64,000 nucleotides of DNA from Prosthecodimorpha hirschii (lineage in GTDB: Bacteria; Pseudomonadota; Alphaproteobacteria; Rhizobiales; Ancalomicrobiaceae): positions 2,159,387-2,223,386 of the forward strand of contig NZ_LJYW01000001.1 of the NCBI RefSeq assembly GCF_001305515.1. Reading direction: 5' to 3'. Under the pieces are notes generated by a model, which worked only from the letters and a program-made list of their open reading frames with translations, was not told where the DNA came from and searched no databases. Below are positions 26,408 to 36,869 of this stretch, piece by piece. Both the position numbers and the translations under genes were made by a program. Positions within the stretch are counted from its first letter, which is position 1. Each line of letters opens with the position of its first letter.

Positions 26408-27586
26408 TCAGCCGGCCTTTCGCAGCCAGCGCACGAGCCTTTCGGTGGCTTCCGCTATGGCATCCGGGCTGCGCGCGAAGCAGAGGCGCAGATAGCCCTC
26501 GCCGCCGGCGCCGAAAGCCCGGCCGGGCGCGAGGCCGACGGCGACCTCGTCGACCAGCCGATAGGCGAGCGCCTGGTCGTCCGGCTCGCCGTCGACCGCC
26601 AGATAGAGATAGAAGGCGCCGGTCGGGCGGGCGAAACGGACCCGCCCCGTGCCGCCGAGCCCGTCGACCACCGTGCGCCGGCCGAGATCGGCCCGCGCGA
26701 TCTGTCGGGCCACGAAATCCTCGCCCTCGTCGAGGGCCACCACGGCGGCCCGCTGGACGAAGGTCGGCACGCCCGAGGTCGAATACTGGACGAGATTCTC
26801 GATCACCTGCCCGAGGCTGGGATCGGCCTCGATCCAGCCGATGCGCCACCCGGTCATGGCCCAGTTCTTGGAGAAGGTGTTGACGTAGAGGATGCGGTCT
26901 TCCGGTGCGGCGACATCGTGGAAGGACGGCGCGCGCACGGCGCCGTCATAGACGAAGCGGCCATAGACCTCGTCGGACACGATCCACAGGCCGTGGCGGC
27001 GCGCCAGCGCCAGAATGGCCGTCAGATCGGCCAGGCTCGCCGTCCAGCCGGTCGGATTGGACGGGCTGTTGATGAACAGCGCCCGCGTCCGCGGCGTCAC
27101 GGCGGCCTCGAGCCGTTCGAGATCGAGCGTCCAGCCGTCGTTGCCGAGGGTCATCACGACATCGACCGCCTTGGCGCCGTGCACCTCGACGGTAGCGGCC
27201 GAGTTCGGCCATGCCGGCGTCGGCACGATCACCTCGTCGCCGTGGCCGGCCACCATCGCGACGGCGATCTGGATCGCCTGCATGCCGGAGCCGACCACGA
27301 AGAAGCGCTCCGGATCGTCGGCGATGCCGTAGTGGCGCGCGTGGTAGCGCGCGAGCGCGGCCCTCAAATCCGGAATGCCGCGCTGATAGGTGTAGAAGGT
27401 CTCGCCCGCCTTCAGGGACCGGTCGGCGGCCGCGCAGATGAAGTCCGGCGTCGGCAGGTCGCCCTCGCCGACCCAGAGCGGAATCAGCCCTTCGCGATGG
27501 CGGCCGTAGTTGAAGACGCCGACGATGCCGCTTTCCGGCGCCTGACGCGCTTCGGAGCGGATGGCAGAACGGAAGTCGAGAGGCAT
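26408..27586 (-). CDS. PLP-dependent aminotransferase, class I/II
   Basis: 392 residues of fold-type I. The substrate-binding start IPLWVGEGDLPTPDFI, the NPTG motif (INSPSNPTGW), the PLP-phenolate contact SDEVYGRFVY and the Schiff-base lysine K240 in NTFSKNWAMTGWRIGW are all present, and the C-terminal YLRLCFARS arginine binds the substrate carboxylate. It resembles aspartate/aromatic aminotransferase family members; the exact amino acid pair cannot be told. It is transcribed alone; the neighbours mscL and fixL give no clue. Confidence 0.88.
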   Translation of the reverse strand: MPLDFRSAIRSEARQAPESGIVGVFNYGRHREGLIPLWVGEGDLPTPDFICAAADRSLKAGETFYTYQRGIPDLRAALARYHARHYGIADDPERFFVVGSGMQAIQIAVAMVAGHGDEVIVPTPAWPNSAATVEVHGAKAVDVVMTLGNDGWTLDLERLEAAVTPRTRALFINSPSNPTGWTASLADLTAILALARRHGLWIVSDEVYGRFVYDGAVRAPSFHDVAAPEDRILYVNTFSKNWAMTGWRIGWIEADPSLGQVIENLVQYSTSGVPTFVQRAAVVALDEGEDFVARQIARADLGRRTVVDGLGGTGRVRFARPTGAFYLYLAVDGEPDDQALAYRLVDEVAVGLAPGRAFGAGGEGYLRLCFARSPDAIAEATERLVRWLRKAG

Positions 27587-27750
27587 GGCAGGATCCGACG
27601 CTGCGAAACGAGGCCGCCTCTTAGCATGGCGGCCCGGCGCCCGGCGATGAATTCCGGTGATCGGACCGATCAGCGCCGCTGGTCGGACCGCCCGAGCGAC
27701 CCGCGCGGGCCCGGCTCGCCGCCGGCCGGACGGTTCGCCCCGCGCATCGA

Positions 27751-27784
27751 CCGCCGGGGCGGCGGCCTGCAGCCGCCCCGGCGG
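27751..27784 (-). terminator. GC-rich hairpin after mscL
   Basis: A perfect 13-bp stem (CCGCCGGGGCGGC / GCCGCCCCGGCGG) with an 8-base loop, 9 bp after the mscL stop. It lacks a T-run on either strand, so it may be a termination aid or an mRNA-stabilising hairpin. Confidence 0.5.
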
Positions 27785-27793
27785 TCGGCAGGG

Positions 27794-28228
27794 TCACTTC
27801 GATTTCAGGAGATCGCGGATCTCCTCCAGGAGCACTTCCTGGCGGCTCGGCGCCGGCGGCGGCTTGGCGGCCGATTCTGCGGAATCCCGCGCCGAGACCC
27901 GGTTCACGGCCTTGACCACGATGAACAGGATCCAGGCGATGATGATGAAGTTGATCGAGACGGTGAGGAACTTGCCGTAGCCGATGGTCGCGCCGAGTTC
28001 GCGCGCCTTCTCGTAGGTCGCCGGCGCCGCGACGCCCTCGGTCAGGCTGCGCAGCAGGATGAAGTAGTTGGTGAAATCGAGCCCGCCGGTCACCGCGCCG
28101 ACGATCGGCATGAAGATGTCGTTGACCATGCTGTCGACGATCTTGCCGAAGGCGGTGCCGATGATCACCGCGACGGCCAGTTCGACGACGTTGCCCTTCA
28201 TCGCGAAGGCGCGAAATTCCTTCCACAT
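27794..28228 (-). CDS. mscL: Large-conductance mechanosensitive channel
   Basis: 144 residues, normal length. The N-terminal [20 protein letters not shown] and the pore-lining helix [20 protein letters not shown] are unmistakable; a second helix ([17 protein letters not shown]) and a C-terminal bundle helix ([14 protein letters not shown]) follow. The homopentamer opens under membrane tension and releases solutes on osmotic downshock. It is divergent from the CrbS-like kinase gene. The start at 28228 is the conserved family start. Confidence 0.96.
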   Translation of the reverse strand: MWKEFRAFAMKGNVVELAVAVIIGTAFGKIVDSMVNDIFMPIVGAVTGGLDFTNYFILLRSLTEGVAAPATYEKARELGATIGYGKFLTVSINFIIIAWILFIVVKAVNRVSARDSAESAAKPPPAPSRQEVLLEEIRDLLKSK

Positions 28229-28408
28229 GATCCCGTCTCCCCGAATTGGCCCAGCCGGCTGCGGCCGGGACAGGCAGGATCGTAGTCCCATGTATGGCGC
28301 TGCACGAGCCACATGCAGGCCAAGGTGGACAGTTCGGCGCCGATATGTTCGATTCCTTCGAAACGAGAAGCTCCGCCGTGGCGCGGACGGGATGAGTTCG
28401 GGGTCGAG

Positions 28409-31400
28409 ATGCAGCAGGGTTGGATCGTCCTCGGCATCGCCCTCGCCTATATCGGGCTGCTGTTCGGCGTCGCCCATTACGGCGATCTCGCCGGCCAGCG
28501 TTCGCGCCCGGCCGGCGGCCGGCCCTACATCTACGCACTGTCGCTCGGCGTCTACTGCACCTCCTGGACCGTCTTCGGCTCGGTCGGCCTCGCCGCCTCG
28601 CGCGGGCTCGACTTCCTGACCATCTATGTCGGGCCGATGATCATGTTCCTCGGCGCCTATCCGCTGCTCAGGCGGGTCGTGCGGCTGGCCAAGTCGGAGC
28701 GGATCACCTCGATCGCCGACTTCATCGCCGCCCGCTACGGCAAGAACCAGACGGTCGCGGTCGTCGTGACGCTGATCGCCTTCATCGGCATCGTCCCCTA
28801 CATCGCGCTGCAATTGAAGGCGGTTTCGCTTTCGGTCGAAACCGTGGTGGCGCATTTCGACATGGGCTCGGTCGCCGGCGGCGCGATCCCGCGGATGCCG
28901 GACGTCTCGCTCCTGGTCGCGCTCGCCATGGCGGCCTTCGCCTGCCTGTTCGGCACCCGCCACATCGACGCGACCGAGCATCAGGAAGGCCTGATGCTGG
29001 CGGTCGCGGCCGAATCCATCGTCAAGCTGATCGCCTTCTCGGCCGTCGGCATCTACGTCGTCTGGGGCCTGTTCGGCGGCCCGTCCGATTTCCTCGCCCG
29101 CACCGCGGACCTGCCGGGCGTGCATGCCATGTTCGAGCGCGACCTGTCCGGCGGCAGCTGGATCGTGATGTCGCTGTTGAGCTTCTTCGCCATCCTGCTT
29201 CTGCCGCGGATGTTCCACGTCACCGTGGTGGAGAACAATTCCGTCGACGAACTGAAGACCGCGCGCTGGCTGTTCCCGGTCTATCTGATCGCCATCAACG
29301 TCTTCGTCATTCCGCTGGCCATGGCCGGCCACGCGCTGCTCGGCCCGAATGTCGATGTCGACAGCTTCGTGCTGCGCGTGCCGCTCGACGCCGGTTCGAC
29401 GGTCTTCACCATCCTGGCCTTCATCGCCGGCCTGTCGGCCGCCACCGCCATGGTGATCGTCGCCTCCGTGGCGCTCGGCATCATGGTCTGCAACGAGCTC
29501 GTGGTGCCGGTGCTGATCCGGCACGGCAGCCTCGGCGACGAGAAGGAGGACATGGGCCTCCAACTGCTGATCGTGCGCCGCATCGCCATCTTCTGCATCC
29601 TGCTGCTCGCCTATGCCTACTACCGGACCGTCGCCGACAGCGCCGCGCTGGCCGAGATCGGCCTGCTCGCCTTCGCGGCCATCGCCCAGTTCGCGCCGGC
29701 CTTCTTCGGCGGCATGCTGTGGCGGCGGGCGACGGCGCGCGGCGCCATCGCCGGCATGCTCGCCGGCTTCGGCATCTGGTTCTACACCCTGCTTCTGCCG
29801 GCCTTCGTCGGCGCCGGCATCGGCCCGCATTCGCTCATGACCGACGGCCCCTTCGGCATCTGGCTGTTGCGGCCGCAGGCCCTGTTCGCCTTCTCGTTCG
29901 ACCCGCTGTCGCACGGCGTCTTCTGGTCGCTGGTGGTCAATGTCGCCGCCTATGTGGCGGTTTCGCTGACCCGCGCGCCGGAGGCGATCGAGCGGCTGCA
30001 GGCCAACATCTTCGTCCCCTCCGACCGGCCGCCCGCTCCGGCGCTGCGGCTCTGGCGCACCGCCGTCACGGTCGACGACCTGCGCAAGACCGTGTCGCGC
30101 TATCTCGGCGAGGAACGCACGCACGCCGCCTTCGACGACTACGGCCGCTCGCGCAACATGGTGCTGAACCCGGCCGCCCAGGCCGACATGTATCTCCTGC
30201 GCCTGTCCGAACAGCTGCTCGCCTCGGCGATCGGCGCGGCCTCGTCGCGCCTCGTCCTGTCGCTCCTGGTCAAGCGGCGCGATCCGAGCGCCAAGGCGGC
30301 GATGAAGCTGCTCGACGACGCCTCGGCGGCGATCCAGTATAACCGCGACCTCTTGCAGACCGCCCTCGACCAGGTGCGCCAGGGCATCTCGGTGTTCGAC
30401 CGCGAACTGCGCCTGATCTGCTGGAACCGGCAGTTCCGGCAGGTGCTCGACATTTCGCCCGACCTGACCCAGGTCGGCACCTCGCTGGCCGCCCTGGTGC
30501 GCGACCGCGCCGAGCGCGGCGAGTTCGGCGCCGGCAATCCGGACCGCATCGTCAAGGACCGGATCGACAAGCTGGTCGTGCGGATGGAGACCTATCAGGA
30601 GAAGATGGTCTCGTCCGGCCGTGTGCTCGAAGTCCGCACCAGCCCGATGCCGGACGGCGGCATCGTCACCACCTGGACGGACATCACCGAACGGGTCGCC
30701 GCCGCCGAGGAACTGGCCCGCGCCAACGAGAGCCTGGAGCGGCGCGTGCGCGAGCGGACCGAGGAACTGACCCGCCTCAACGAGGCGCTGCAGATCGCCA
30801 AGAGCGCCGCCGACGAGGCCAATCTCGGCAAGACCAAGTTTCTCGCCGCCGCCGGCCACGACATCCTGCAGCCGCTCAACGCGGCGCGTCTCTACGTCAC
30901 CAGCCTGGTCGAGAAATCCGAAGGCACGAGCTTCAACGACCTCGCCGCCAATGTCGGGCTTTCGCTCGATGCGGTCGAGGAGATCATCGGCGCCCTGCTG
31001 GACATCTCCCGGCTCGATACCGGCGCCCTGAAGCCCGAATTCGGCGTCTTCCGGCTCGACGAGATCCTGAAGCCGCTGAAGGTCGATTTCGAGCCGATCG
31101 CGCGCGAGAAGGGTCTCGAATTCCGCATCCTGCCGTGCAGCCTGACGGTGCGGTCCGATCGCCGCCTGCTCAGGCGGCTGGTGCAGAACCTGATCTCCAA
31201 CGCGATCAAATACACGCCCTCCGGCCGGATCCTGGTCGGCTGCCGGCGCCGGCGCGGCAAGGTGGTGATCGAGGTGCTCGACACCGGTCTCGGCATCCCG
31301 ACATCGAAGCGCAAGGTGATCTTCCAGGAATTCCAGCGCCTGGAACAGGGTGCGCGCGTCGCCCGCGGGCTCGGCCTCGGCCTCTCGATCGTCGAACGCA

Positions 31401-31927
31401 TCGGTCGCGTTCTGGCCCATCCGATCGGCCTGGAATCCACGCCGGGGCGCGGCTCGCGCTTCTGGGTCGAGCTGCCGATCGCGGCGGCCGTTCCGGTCGC
31501 CGAGCCGGAGGGCGGCCAGCTCCGTCTCGTCCCCGGCCGCCTCGACGGCATGATCGCGCTCTGTCTCGACAATGACGACGCCATCCTGGACGGGATGGGA
31601 CGCCTGCTGGAAGGCTGGGGCGCCACCGTGATCACCGCGCGCGACCAGCGCGAGGCCGCGGCCAGGATCGCCGAATTCGGCCGGAGCCCGGAGGTCCTGC
31701 TGGTCGACTATCATCTCGACGACGGCACCGGCATCGATGCGGTCGTCCAATTGCGCTGGCGCTTCGGTGCCGATATTCCAGCCGTCCTGATCACCGCCGA
31801 CCGAACGCCGCAGGTGCGCGAAGCGGCCCGGGAGAAATCGATCCACGTGCTCAACAAGCCGCTCAAGCCAGCCGCCCTCCGGGCCCTGATCGGACAGTGG
31901 CGCCAGCAGAGACAGGCGGCGGAGTGA
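28409..31927 (+). CDS. Hybrid histidine kinase with SLC5 transporter domain, CrbS-like
   Basis: 1172 residues. Domains in order: sodium:solute symporter-like (SLC5) membrane part with about 13 helices (1-520), a STAC-like linker (about 540-640), a PAS-like domain (about 645-770), a coiled coil, HisKA with H817 ([11 protein letters not shown]), HATPase ([25 protein letters not shown]) and a C-terminal receiver with D1100 ([10 protein letters not shown]). This is the CrbS/MxtR/NahK layout; CrbS-CrbR systems control acetate use (acs) in gammaproteobacteria. The ATG at 28409 follows GGGG. Its stop overlaps the next gene's GTG. A CrbR-like regulator is encoded convergently at 34786. Confidence 0.9.
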   Translation: MQQGWIVLGIALAYIGLLFGVAHYGDLAGQRSRPAGGRPYIYALSLGVYCTSWTVFGSVGLAASRGLDFLTIYVGPMIMFLGAYPLLRRVVRLAKSERITSIADFIAARYGKNQTVAVVVTLIAFIGIVPYIALQLKAVSLSVETVVAHFDMGSVAGGAIPRMPDVSLLVALAMAAFACLFGTRHIDATEHQEGLMLAVAAESIVKLIAFSAVGIYVVWGLFGGPSDFLARTADLPGVHAMFERDLSGGSWIVMSLLSFFAILLLPRMFHVTVVENNSVDELKTARWLFPVYLIAINVFVIPLAMAGHALLGPNVDVDSFVLRVPLDAGSTVFTILAFIAGLSAATAMVIVASVALGIMVCNELVVPVLIRHGSLGDEKEDMGLQLLIVRRIAIFCILLLAYAYYRTVADSAALAEIGLLAFAAIAQFAPAFFGGMLWRRATARGAIAGMLAGFGIWFYTLLLPAFVGAGIGPHSLMTDGPFGIWLLRPQALFAFSFDPLSHGVFWSLVVNVAAYVAVSLTRAPEAIERLQANIFVPSDRPPAPALRLWRTAVTVDDLRKTVSRYLGEERTHAAFDDYGRSRNMVLNPAAQADMYLLRLSEQLLASAIGAASSRLVLSLLVKRRDPSAKAAMKLLDDASAAIQYNRDLLQTALDQVRQGISVFDRELRLICWNRQFRQVLDISPDLTQVGTSLAALVRDRAERGEFGAGNPDRIVKDRIDKLVVRMETYQEKMVSSGRVLEVRTSPMPDGGIVTTWTDITERVAAAEELARANESLERRVRERTEELTRLNEALQIAKSAADEANLGKTKFLAAAGHDILQPLNAARLYVTSLVEKSEGTSFNDLAANVGLSLDAVEEIIGALLDISRLDTGALKPEFGVFRLDEILKPLKVDFEPIAREKGLEFRILPCSLTVRSDRRLLRRLVQNLISNAIKYTPSGRILVGCRRRRGKVVIEVLDTGLGIPTSKRKVIFQEFQRLEQGARVARGLGLGLSIVERIGRVLAHPIGLESTPGRGSRFWVELPIAAAVPVAEPEGGQLRLVPGRLDGMIALCLDNDDAILDGMGRLLEGWGATVITARDQREAAARIAEFGRSPEVLLVDYHLDDGTGIDAVVQLRWRFGADIPAVLITADRTPQVREAAREKSIHVLNKPLKPAALRALIGQWRQQRQAAE

Positions 31928-34044
31928 ACCGACCGCAGCATTCCGGCGCCCGGACGCCCGCCGGCGTCCGCACGGCCGCCGACTACGCTGCCTTGATCCG
32001 CGAGCGAACCCCTTTCCACTATGCCAAGGTCAATCACGGCTTCTGGGAGCGGCTGGTGCGCCTCGGCGACCATCGGGCGCTGCGCGGGGCGGTGCGCTTC
32101 GACGCCTTGAGCGAAGACCAGCAGGCGGACGATCAGCGCTTCCTTGCGGAATTGAAGGCGCTCCTGGCCGGACTGCCGGCGGCGGATCCGGCGATCGATT
32201 TCGGCGCGGGTCCCTATGCGTGGCCGGATTCGGATCGCGATTCCGGCAGTCCCGCGCTCCCGCTGGCCGATATCGAAGCCATGATCGCCAGCATGGTGCC
32301 GGCGGCCGCCTTGACGGCCGACCCGCTCGTCTGGCGCAACGCGGTCTATGACGGCAGCTTCGCGGGCTTCGTCGAGGCCTTGCGCGACCGGCCCCTCGTC
32401 GTGGTCGGCCCCTCCTGGCTCGAACATTTCGGCGCCTTCGCTCGGGTGCCCGACTGCCGTTTCGTTCCGATCTCGGCAACCGCGGCCATCGACGAGCGCG
32501 GCAGCATCCTGGCGGGACTGGAGGCCGACCATGTCGCCGCCAAAGCCCCGGTCTACCTGATCCAGGCCGGCTATTTCTCGGCCTGGCTCGTGCCGCACCT
32601 GGCCCGACGGCTGCCGGGCGCCACGGTCGTCGACATCGGGACGTCGCTCGACCTCTGTTGCATCCCGAAGCTCGATCAATGGAACTGGGCGCGGCAACGG
32701 CGCCTGGACGTGGCCCGGACGCTGATCGCCATCAATCCGGACTGGCCGACCGACCCGCGTGCTGCCCCCGGACTAACCGCGACGGCCGCCGCGCGCCTCT
32801 GGGAGAATTGCTCGGAAGGATGCCTGCCCGGCTTCGGCGCGCGTCTCGGGATCGCCCAGCGCCGGAGCGGGGCCTCGCGCCTGGACCTGCCGGACCTGCA
32901 TGCGCCCCATGTCCGCTTCGTCGAGGCGAAGCGGCCGGACTGGACGCGGATCGGCGAGATCGCGGCCCTCTCGGAGCGCGCCGGGCAGTGGGCCAACAAC
33001 GGCCCGGTCGTCGCCGCCCTGGAACGCGAGCTCGCGCGCCTGCTCGAGATCGGGCCGGGGCGCTGCGTCGTCGCCGCATCCTCGGGCACGGCGGCGACCT
33101 TCGCGCTGGCCGGCGCGGCGGCCGTCGAGCTCGGGCGCGCGCCGCGCTGGGTCGCCTCCGCCTTCGGCTTCCTGTCGACCGGCATCGGCCCGCTCGCCGA
33201 CGTGACCTTCGTCGATTGCGATCCCGGCGGCATGATCGATCTCTCCGCCGTCGCGGCCCTGCCGGAGGACGCCTGGGACGGCCTGATCGCCACCAATCCG
33301 TTCGGCCTCTACCCCTCGATGGAGCCGGTCATCGCCTTCTGCCGGCAGCGCAACAAGCGATTGATCGTCGATTCCGCCCAGGCCTTCCTGGGCATCCGGC
33401 GTCAGGGGGAGGCCGAACAGGCCAGCGAGATCGTCAGCCTGCATGCCACCAAGCCGGCCGGGATCGGCGAGGGCGGTTTCGCGATTCTGAGCGAGGCGCA
33501 GGCGCCCGCGGTCCGCTCGATGCTGAATTTCGGGGTCGGGTCCGATCCGCAGGCGCGCGCCTTCGCGGCCAACGGCAAGATGTCCGAGATCGCCGCCGCG
33601 GCCGTGCTGGAGCGGCTGGAGCGGCTGCCGTCCTGGCGGCATCTCTACCGGTCGCAGCGGAAGCGCCTGGAGATTCTGACGCAGGATGCCGGTCTTGCGC
33701 CATTGGCTCCCACCACCGGCCCTGCGCCGATCGGCAACCTGCCGCTCCTCCTGCCGAGGCCCTATCGCAGCGGCGACCTGCCGCCGGCCCGCTTCGATTG
33801 CGGCCGCTACTACCGGCCGATGGCACCGGACGCGCCGGTCGCCGCCTCGATCTACGCCCGGATGCTGAACCTGCCCTGCCATCCCGGCATGGCGGCGATC
33901 GCCAGCGAGGAGATGCGCGCCTTCCTGGCCGCCCTGCGGCGCATGCCGGATGGGGCGGCGCCGCCGCTCCGGACCGGTCCGGGGATGCCGGGCGACGCCC
34001 CGCCCCCTGCGGACCATCCGCCGGGAGACAGGCGATGCGCGTGA
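31924..34044 (+). CDS. Fusion: GT-D-like domain plus DegT/DnrJ-type aminotransferase
   Basis: 706 residues from a GTG that overlaps the kinase stop (GTGA), so translation is coupled. The N-terminal part (about 15-310: [39 protein letters not shown]) resembles GT-D-fold glycosyltransferases; this is a tentative reading. The C-terminal part (about 330-690) is a sugar aminotransferase of the DegT/DnrJ/EryC1 family: [40 protein letters not shown] (D483) and [15 protein letters not shown] with PLP lysine K510. The aminotransferase would make an amino sugar nucleotide that the same chain might transfer. It overlaps the acyltransferase gene by 10 bp. Confidence 0.72.
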   Translation: MNRPQHSGARTPAGVRTAADYAALIRERTPFHYAKVNHGFWERLVRLGDHRALRGAVRFDALSEDQQADDQRFLAELKALLAGLPAADPAIDFGAGPYAWPDSDRDSGSPALPLADIEAMIASMVPAAALTADPLVWRNAVYDGSFAGFVEALRDRPLVVVGPSWLEHFGAFARVPDCRFVPISATAAIDERGSILAGLEADHVAAKAPVYLIQAGYFSAWLVPHLARRLPGATVVDIGTSLDLCCIPKLDQWNWARQRRLDVARTLIAINPDWPTDPRAAPGLTATAAARLWENCSEGCLPGFGARLGIAQRRSGASRLDLPDLHAPHVRFVEAKRPDWTRIGEIAALSERAGQWANNGPVVAALERELARLLEIGPGRCVVAASSGTAATFALAGAAAVELGRAPRWVASAFGFLSTGIGPLADVTFVDCDPGGMIDLSAVAALPEDAWDGLIATNPFGLYPSMEPVIAFCRQRNKRLIVDSAQAFLGIRRQGEAEQASEIVSLHATKPAGIGEGGFAILSEAQAPAVRSMLNFGVGSDPQARAFAANGKMSEIAAAAVLERLERLPSWRHLYRSQRKRLEILTQDAGLAPLAPTTGPAPIGNLPLLLPRPYRSGDLPPARFDCGRYYRPMAPDAPVAASIYARMLNLPCHPGMAAIASEEMRAFLAALRRMPDGAAPPLRTGPGMPGDAPPPADHPPGDRRCA

Positions 34045-34703
34045 TCGTCTACGGCTGCGGCGCCCTGGCGGAACTGACCCGCACCTGCCTGGAGGCGGAC
34101 GGCATCGAGGTCGCGGCCTTCACGGTCGAGGCGGCGTTTCGCCGGACCGAGACCCATTTCGGCCTTCCGCTGCTGGATTTCGACGACCTGGAGGCCCGGT
34201 TCGCGCCGGGTTCGACCGACCTCGTCATCGCGGTCGGTCCCCACAACGACGGCGGCGGTCCCAACTCGGTCCGCCGGCGGCTGGTCGAGACTGCCGTCGC
34301 GCGCGGCTTCCGCCTGCCGGGCTACCGCGCCGGCGGAGCCCGTCTGCCGGCCGGGCAGCCGTGCGACGCCAACCGCATCGTCTTCGACGGCGTCCTGGTG
34401 CAGCCCTTCGCGACGCTCGGCGCCAATGTCGTGCTGCGCCACGGGGCGCAGATCTCGCACCATGTCGTGCTCGAGCCGGATTGCTTCGTGGCGACCGGCG
34501 CCGTGATCGGCGGCGGCGCCCGGATCGGCCGCGGCAGTTTCATCGGCCTCAACGCCACGGTGCGCGACGGCGTGAGCATCGGGGCCGGCTGCATCCTCGG
34601 CGCCGGCGCGGTGGTGCTCGCCGACACCGCGCCGGACGGAATCTATGTCGGCGTCCCGGCCCGACGGCTGGCACGGCCGGCCCGCGAAGTTGCGCGGCCA
34701 TAG
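34035..34703 (+). CDS. NeuD/PglD-like sugar acyltransferase
   Basis: 222 residues. An N-terminal Rossmann-like domain ([20 protein letters not shown]) is followed by a left-handed parallel beta-helix of hexapeptide repeats (ATLGANVVLRHGAQISHHVV, then ATGAVIGGGARIGRGSFIGL and SIGAGCILGAGAVVL). This is the NeuD/PglD layout, in which amino sugars are N- or O-acetylated using acetyl-CoA; a histidine of the ISHHVVLE segment is the likely base. It overlaps the preceding aminotransferase fusion gene, which supports an aminate-then-acylate pathway. Confidence 0.85.
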   Translation: MRVIVYGCGALAELTRTCLEADGIEVAAFTVEAAFRRTETHFGLPLLDFDDLEARFAPGSTDLVIAVGPHNDGGGPNSVRRRLVETAVARGFRLPGYRAGGARLPAGQPCDANRIVFDGVLVQPFATLGANVVLRHGAQISHHVVLEPDCFVATGAVIGGGARIGRGSFIGLNATVRDGVSIGAGCILGAGAVVLADTAPDGIYVGVPARRLARPAREVARP

Positions 34704-34785
34704 CGCTGCACCCCGCGAACCCTGACTCTTATTGCCCCGGCCGCCCCTGCCGCCCCGGCCGGAGCGCGGAAACGGCGCCGGCCGG

Positions 34786-35454
34786 TCAGACCTCCAGCGA
34801 TTGCCACTGCCCCGCTTCGATCTTGGAGGCAGCGATCACGGCCTGGGTCCGGCTTTCGACCCCGAGCTTCTGCAGGATCGCCGAGACATGCGCCTTCACG
34901 GTCGCCTCGGAGACCGACAGTTCGTAGGCGATCTGTTTGTTGAGCAGGCCCTCGCTCAGCATCATCAGGACGCGGACCTGCTGCGGCGTCAATGTCGACA
35001 GGCGCTGCACCAGCTTGCCGGTCTCGTCGCCCGGCATCGCCGCAATGTTGACATCGGGCGGGGTCCAGATGCCGCCGTTCATCACGGTCGCGATCGCCTC
35101 GCGGATCGACTCCGTGCCGAGCGACTTGGGCACGAAGCCGGCGGCGCCGAATTCCATGCAGCGGCGGATGGCCAGCGGATCCTCGTTGGCCGAGACCACC
35201 ACCACCGGCACTTCCGGATGCTGCGCGCGAAGATACATCAATCCCGAGAAGCCGCGCACGCCCGGCATGTTCAGGTCGAGCAGGACCAGATCGACATCGC
35301 CGGTCTCGTCCAGAAGCTTGGAGACCGCATCGAGGGATCCGGCTTCGGCGATGGTGACGCCTGCGAACATGGCTTCGAGCGTCTGGCGCAAAGCGCCGCG
35401 AAACAACGGATGGTCGTCCGCTATCACGAACCTGTAGACCGGGCTGCTGGCCAA
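34786..35454 (-). CDS. LuxR-type response regulator, CrbR/ErdR-like
   Basis: 222 residues: receiver (about 8-125) with D13-D14, phospho-acceptor D60 (LVLLDLNMPG) and K in VPKSL, then a NarL-type HTH (LTPQQVRVLMMLSEGLLNKQ, then ELSVSEATVKAHVSAILQKL). Regulators of this subgroup are often encoded near CrbS-like kinases, and the only kinase nearby is the one at 28409. It is convergent with the kinase operon, from which two sugar genes separate it. In CrbSR systems the regulator activates acetyl-CoA synthetase; acs is not in this window. Confidence 0.82.
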   Translation of the reverse strand: MASSPVYRFVIADDHPLFRGALRQTLEAMFAGVTIAEAGSLDAVSKLLDETGDVDLVLLDLNMPGVRGFSGLMYLRAQHPEVPVVVVSANEDPLAIRRCMEFGAAGFVPKSLGTESIREAIATVMNGGIWTPPDVNIAAMPGDETGKLVQRLSTLTPQQVRVLMMLSEGLLNKQIAYELSVSEATVKAHVSAILQKLGVESRTQAVIAASKIEAGQWQSLEV

Positions 35455-35800
35455 CGCGTGTTCCCCCCTGCGTTTTGCTTTGCCGTATCCGGCACCGTCT
35501 TGCCGCGGACTTCAGTCACGCGCCTGCGCCCTCCTCGCAGACACATGCATGTCGTTGGGAATTATCGGTTCGCGCCCGTCGTCATGCAAGGGCGTAAGTC
35601 GCAGGGCGATCACGTCACGGTCGCACCGCCCTCGGCGGGATCGCGCGGACCGGGTGCGGCGCCCATGGCCGTGCCTCTCGCCCGGCATGACGGCCCCGCA
35701 ACGGAGCCACGCCGGACGGCCGTGCGGACCGGGCTTGCGGCCGGCGGCGGGCTCTGATCCCATCGCCACGTGCCCTAACGCTACATCGGACGCCGCCGCC
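35455..35800. other. Intergenic region between CrbR-like gene and peptidase
   Basis: 346 bp that should contain the divergent promoters of the regulator and the peptidase gene. I see no repeat, hairpin terminator, FixK box or small gene. Confidence 0.4.
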
Positions 35801-36766
35801 ATGACCGCCACCCGCCATACCCTCCTCCCGCCGACAGAGCCCTACCGCACCGGGCGCCTCAAGGTCTCCGACCTGCACGAGATCTATTTCGAGGAATGCG
35901 GCAACCCGGCCGGCAAGCCGGTGATCATGCTGCATGGCGGCCCGGGCGGCGGCATCAACCCGGCGATGCGGCGGCTGCACGACCCGGCCGCCTACCGGAT
36001 CGTCCTGTTCGACCAGCGCGGCTGCGGCCAGTCGACCCCGCATGCCGAATTGCGCGAGAACACGACCTGGGATCTGGTCGCCGACATGGAGCGCCTGCGC
36101 ATCCTGCTCGGCATCGAGCGCTGGCAGGTGTTCGGCGGCTCCTGGGGCTCGACGCTGGCGCTCGCCTATGCCGAGACCCATCCCGACCGGGTCAGCGAAC
36201 TGGTCCTGCGCGGCATCTTCACCCTGCGCCGCAAGGAACTGCTCTGGTTCTACCAGCAGGGCGCCAATGCCATCTTTCCGGAGACGTTCGAGCCCTACCG
36301 CGAGCATATCCCCGAGGCCGAGCGCGACGACATGATCGCCGCCTACCATCGGCGGCTGACCTCGGAGGACCCCGCGGTTCGGGTCGCGGCGGCCAGGACC
36401 TGGGCGCGCTGGGAGGGTTCGGCCCTGTCGCTGCTGCTCGATCCCGCCCGCGAGGCGGCCTTCGGCGAGGACCATTATGCCGAGGCCTTCGCGCGCATCG
36501 AATGCCACTACTTCGTCAACCGCGGCTTCTTCGACAGCGATTCTCACCTGCTCGACCATGTCGACCGGATCCGCCACATCCCGGGCGTGATCGTGCACGG
36601 GCGCTACGACATGTGCACGCCGGTGTTCATCGCCCACGATCTCGCCCGGGTCTGGCCGGAAGCCGATTTCCGCATCGTGCCGGATGGCGGGCACGCCGTC
36701 ACCGAGCCGGGCATCACGCATGAGCTGATCGCGGCCACCGAGCGGTTCAAGTCCCGGCCGGCCTGA
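35801..36766 (+). CDS. pip: Proline iminopeptidase (alpha/beta hydrolase)
   Basis: 321 residues. Family signatures: oxyanion segment VIMLHGGPGGGINP, DQRGCGQSTPH, nucleophile S114 in FGGSWGSTLALAYA, aspartate in HGRYDMCTP and histidine in PDGGHAVTEPG. It removes N-terminal proline from peptides in the cytoplasm. The ATG at 35801 gives the normal family length of 310-325. It is a single gene. Confidence 0.93.
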   Translation: MTATRHTLLPPTEPYRTGRLKVSDLHEIYFEECGNPAGKPVIMLHGGPGGGINPAMRRLHDPAAYRIVLFDQRGCGQSTPHAELRENTTWDLVADMERLRILLGIERWQVFGGSWGSTLALAYAETHPDRVSELVLRGIFTLRRKELLWFYQQGANAIFPETFEPYREHIPEAERDDMIAAYHRRLTSEDPAVRVAAARTWARWEGSALSLLLDPAREAAFGEDHYAEAFARIECHYFVNRGFFDSDSHLLDHVDRIRHIPGVIVHGRYDMCTPVFIAHDLARVWPEADFRIVPDGGHAVTEPGITHELIAATERFKSRPA

Positions 36767-36789
36767 CGCCGACCGGGCCAGCCGCGGGG

Positions 36790-36869
36790 TCTATCGGGTG
36801 GGCGGGGCGGCGGACGCCGCCAGCCGGAGGGCTCTACTGGGTGGGCGGGGCGGCGGACGCCGCCAGCCG
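36790..36869. repeat. Tandem 37-bp duplication of a gene's 3' end
   Basis: Copies at 36790-36826 and 36833-36869 differ at two adjacent bases and are offset by 43 bp. The right copy encodes the last residues and TAG stop of the minus-strand gene beginning at 36834; the left copy repeats that coding and also ends in TAG, but is not translated. It looks like a recent local duplication. Confidence 0.9.

Noticed and set aside
27794-31846. A 4-kb open frame on the minus strand opposite the CrbS-like kinase gene, running into mscL
   Set aside because: It is an antisense shadow of a GC-rich gene: composition is Asp/Arg/His/Gly-rich with no family motif, and only its last 144 codons (mscL) are real.
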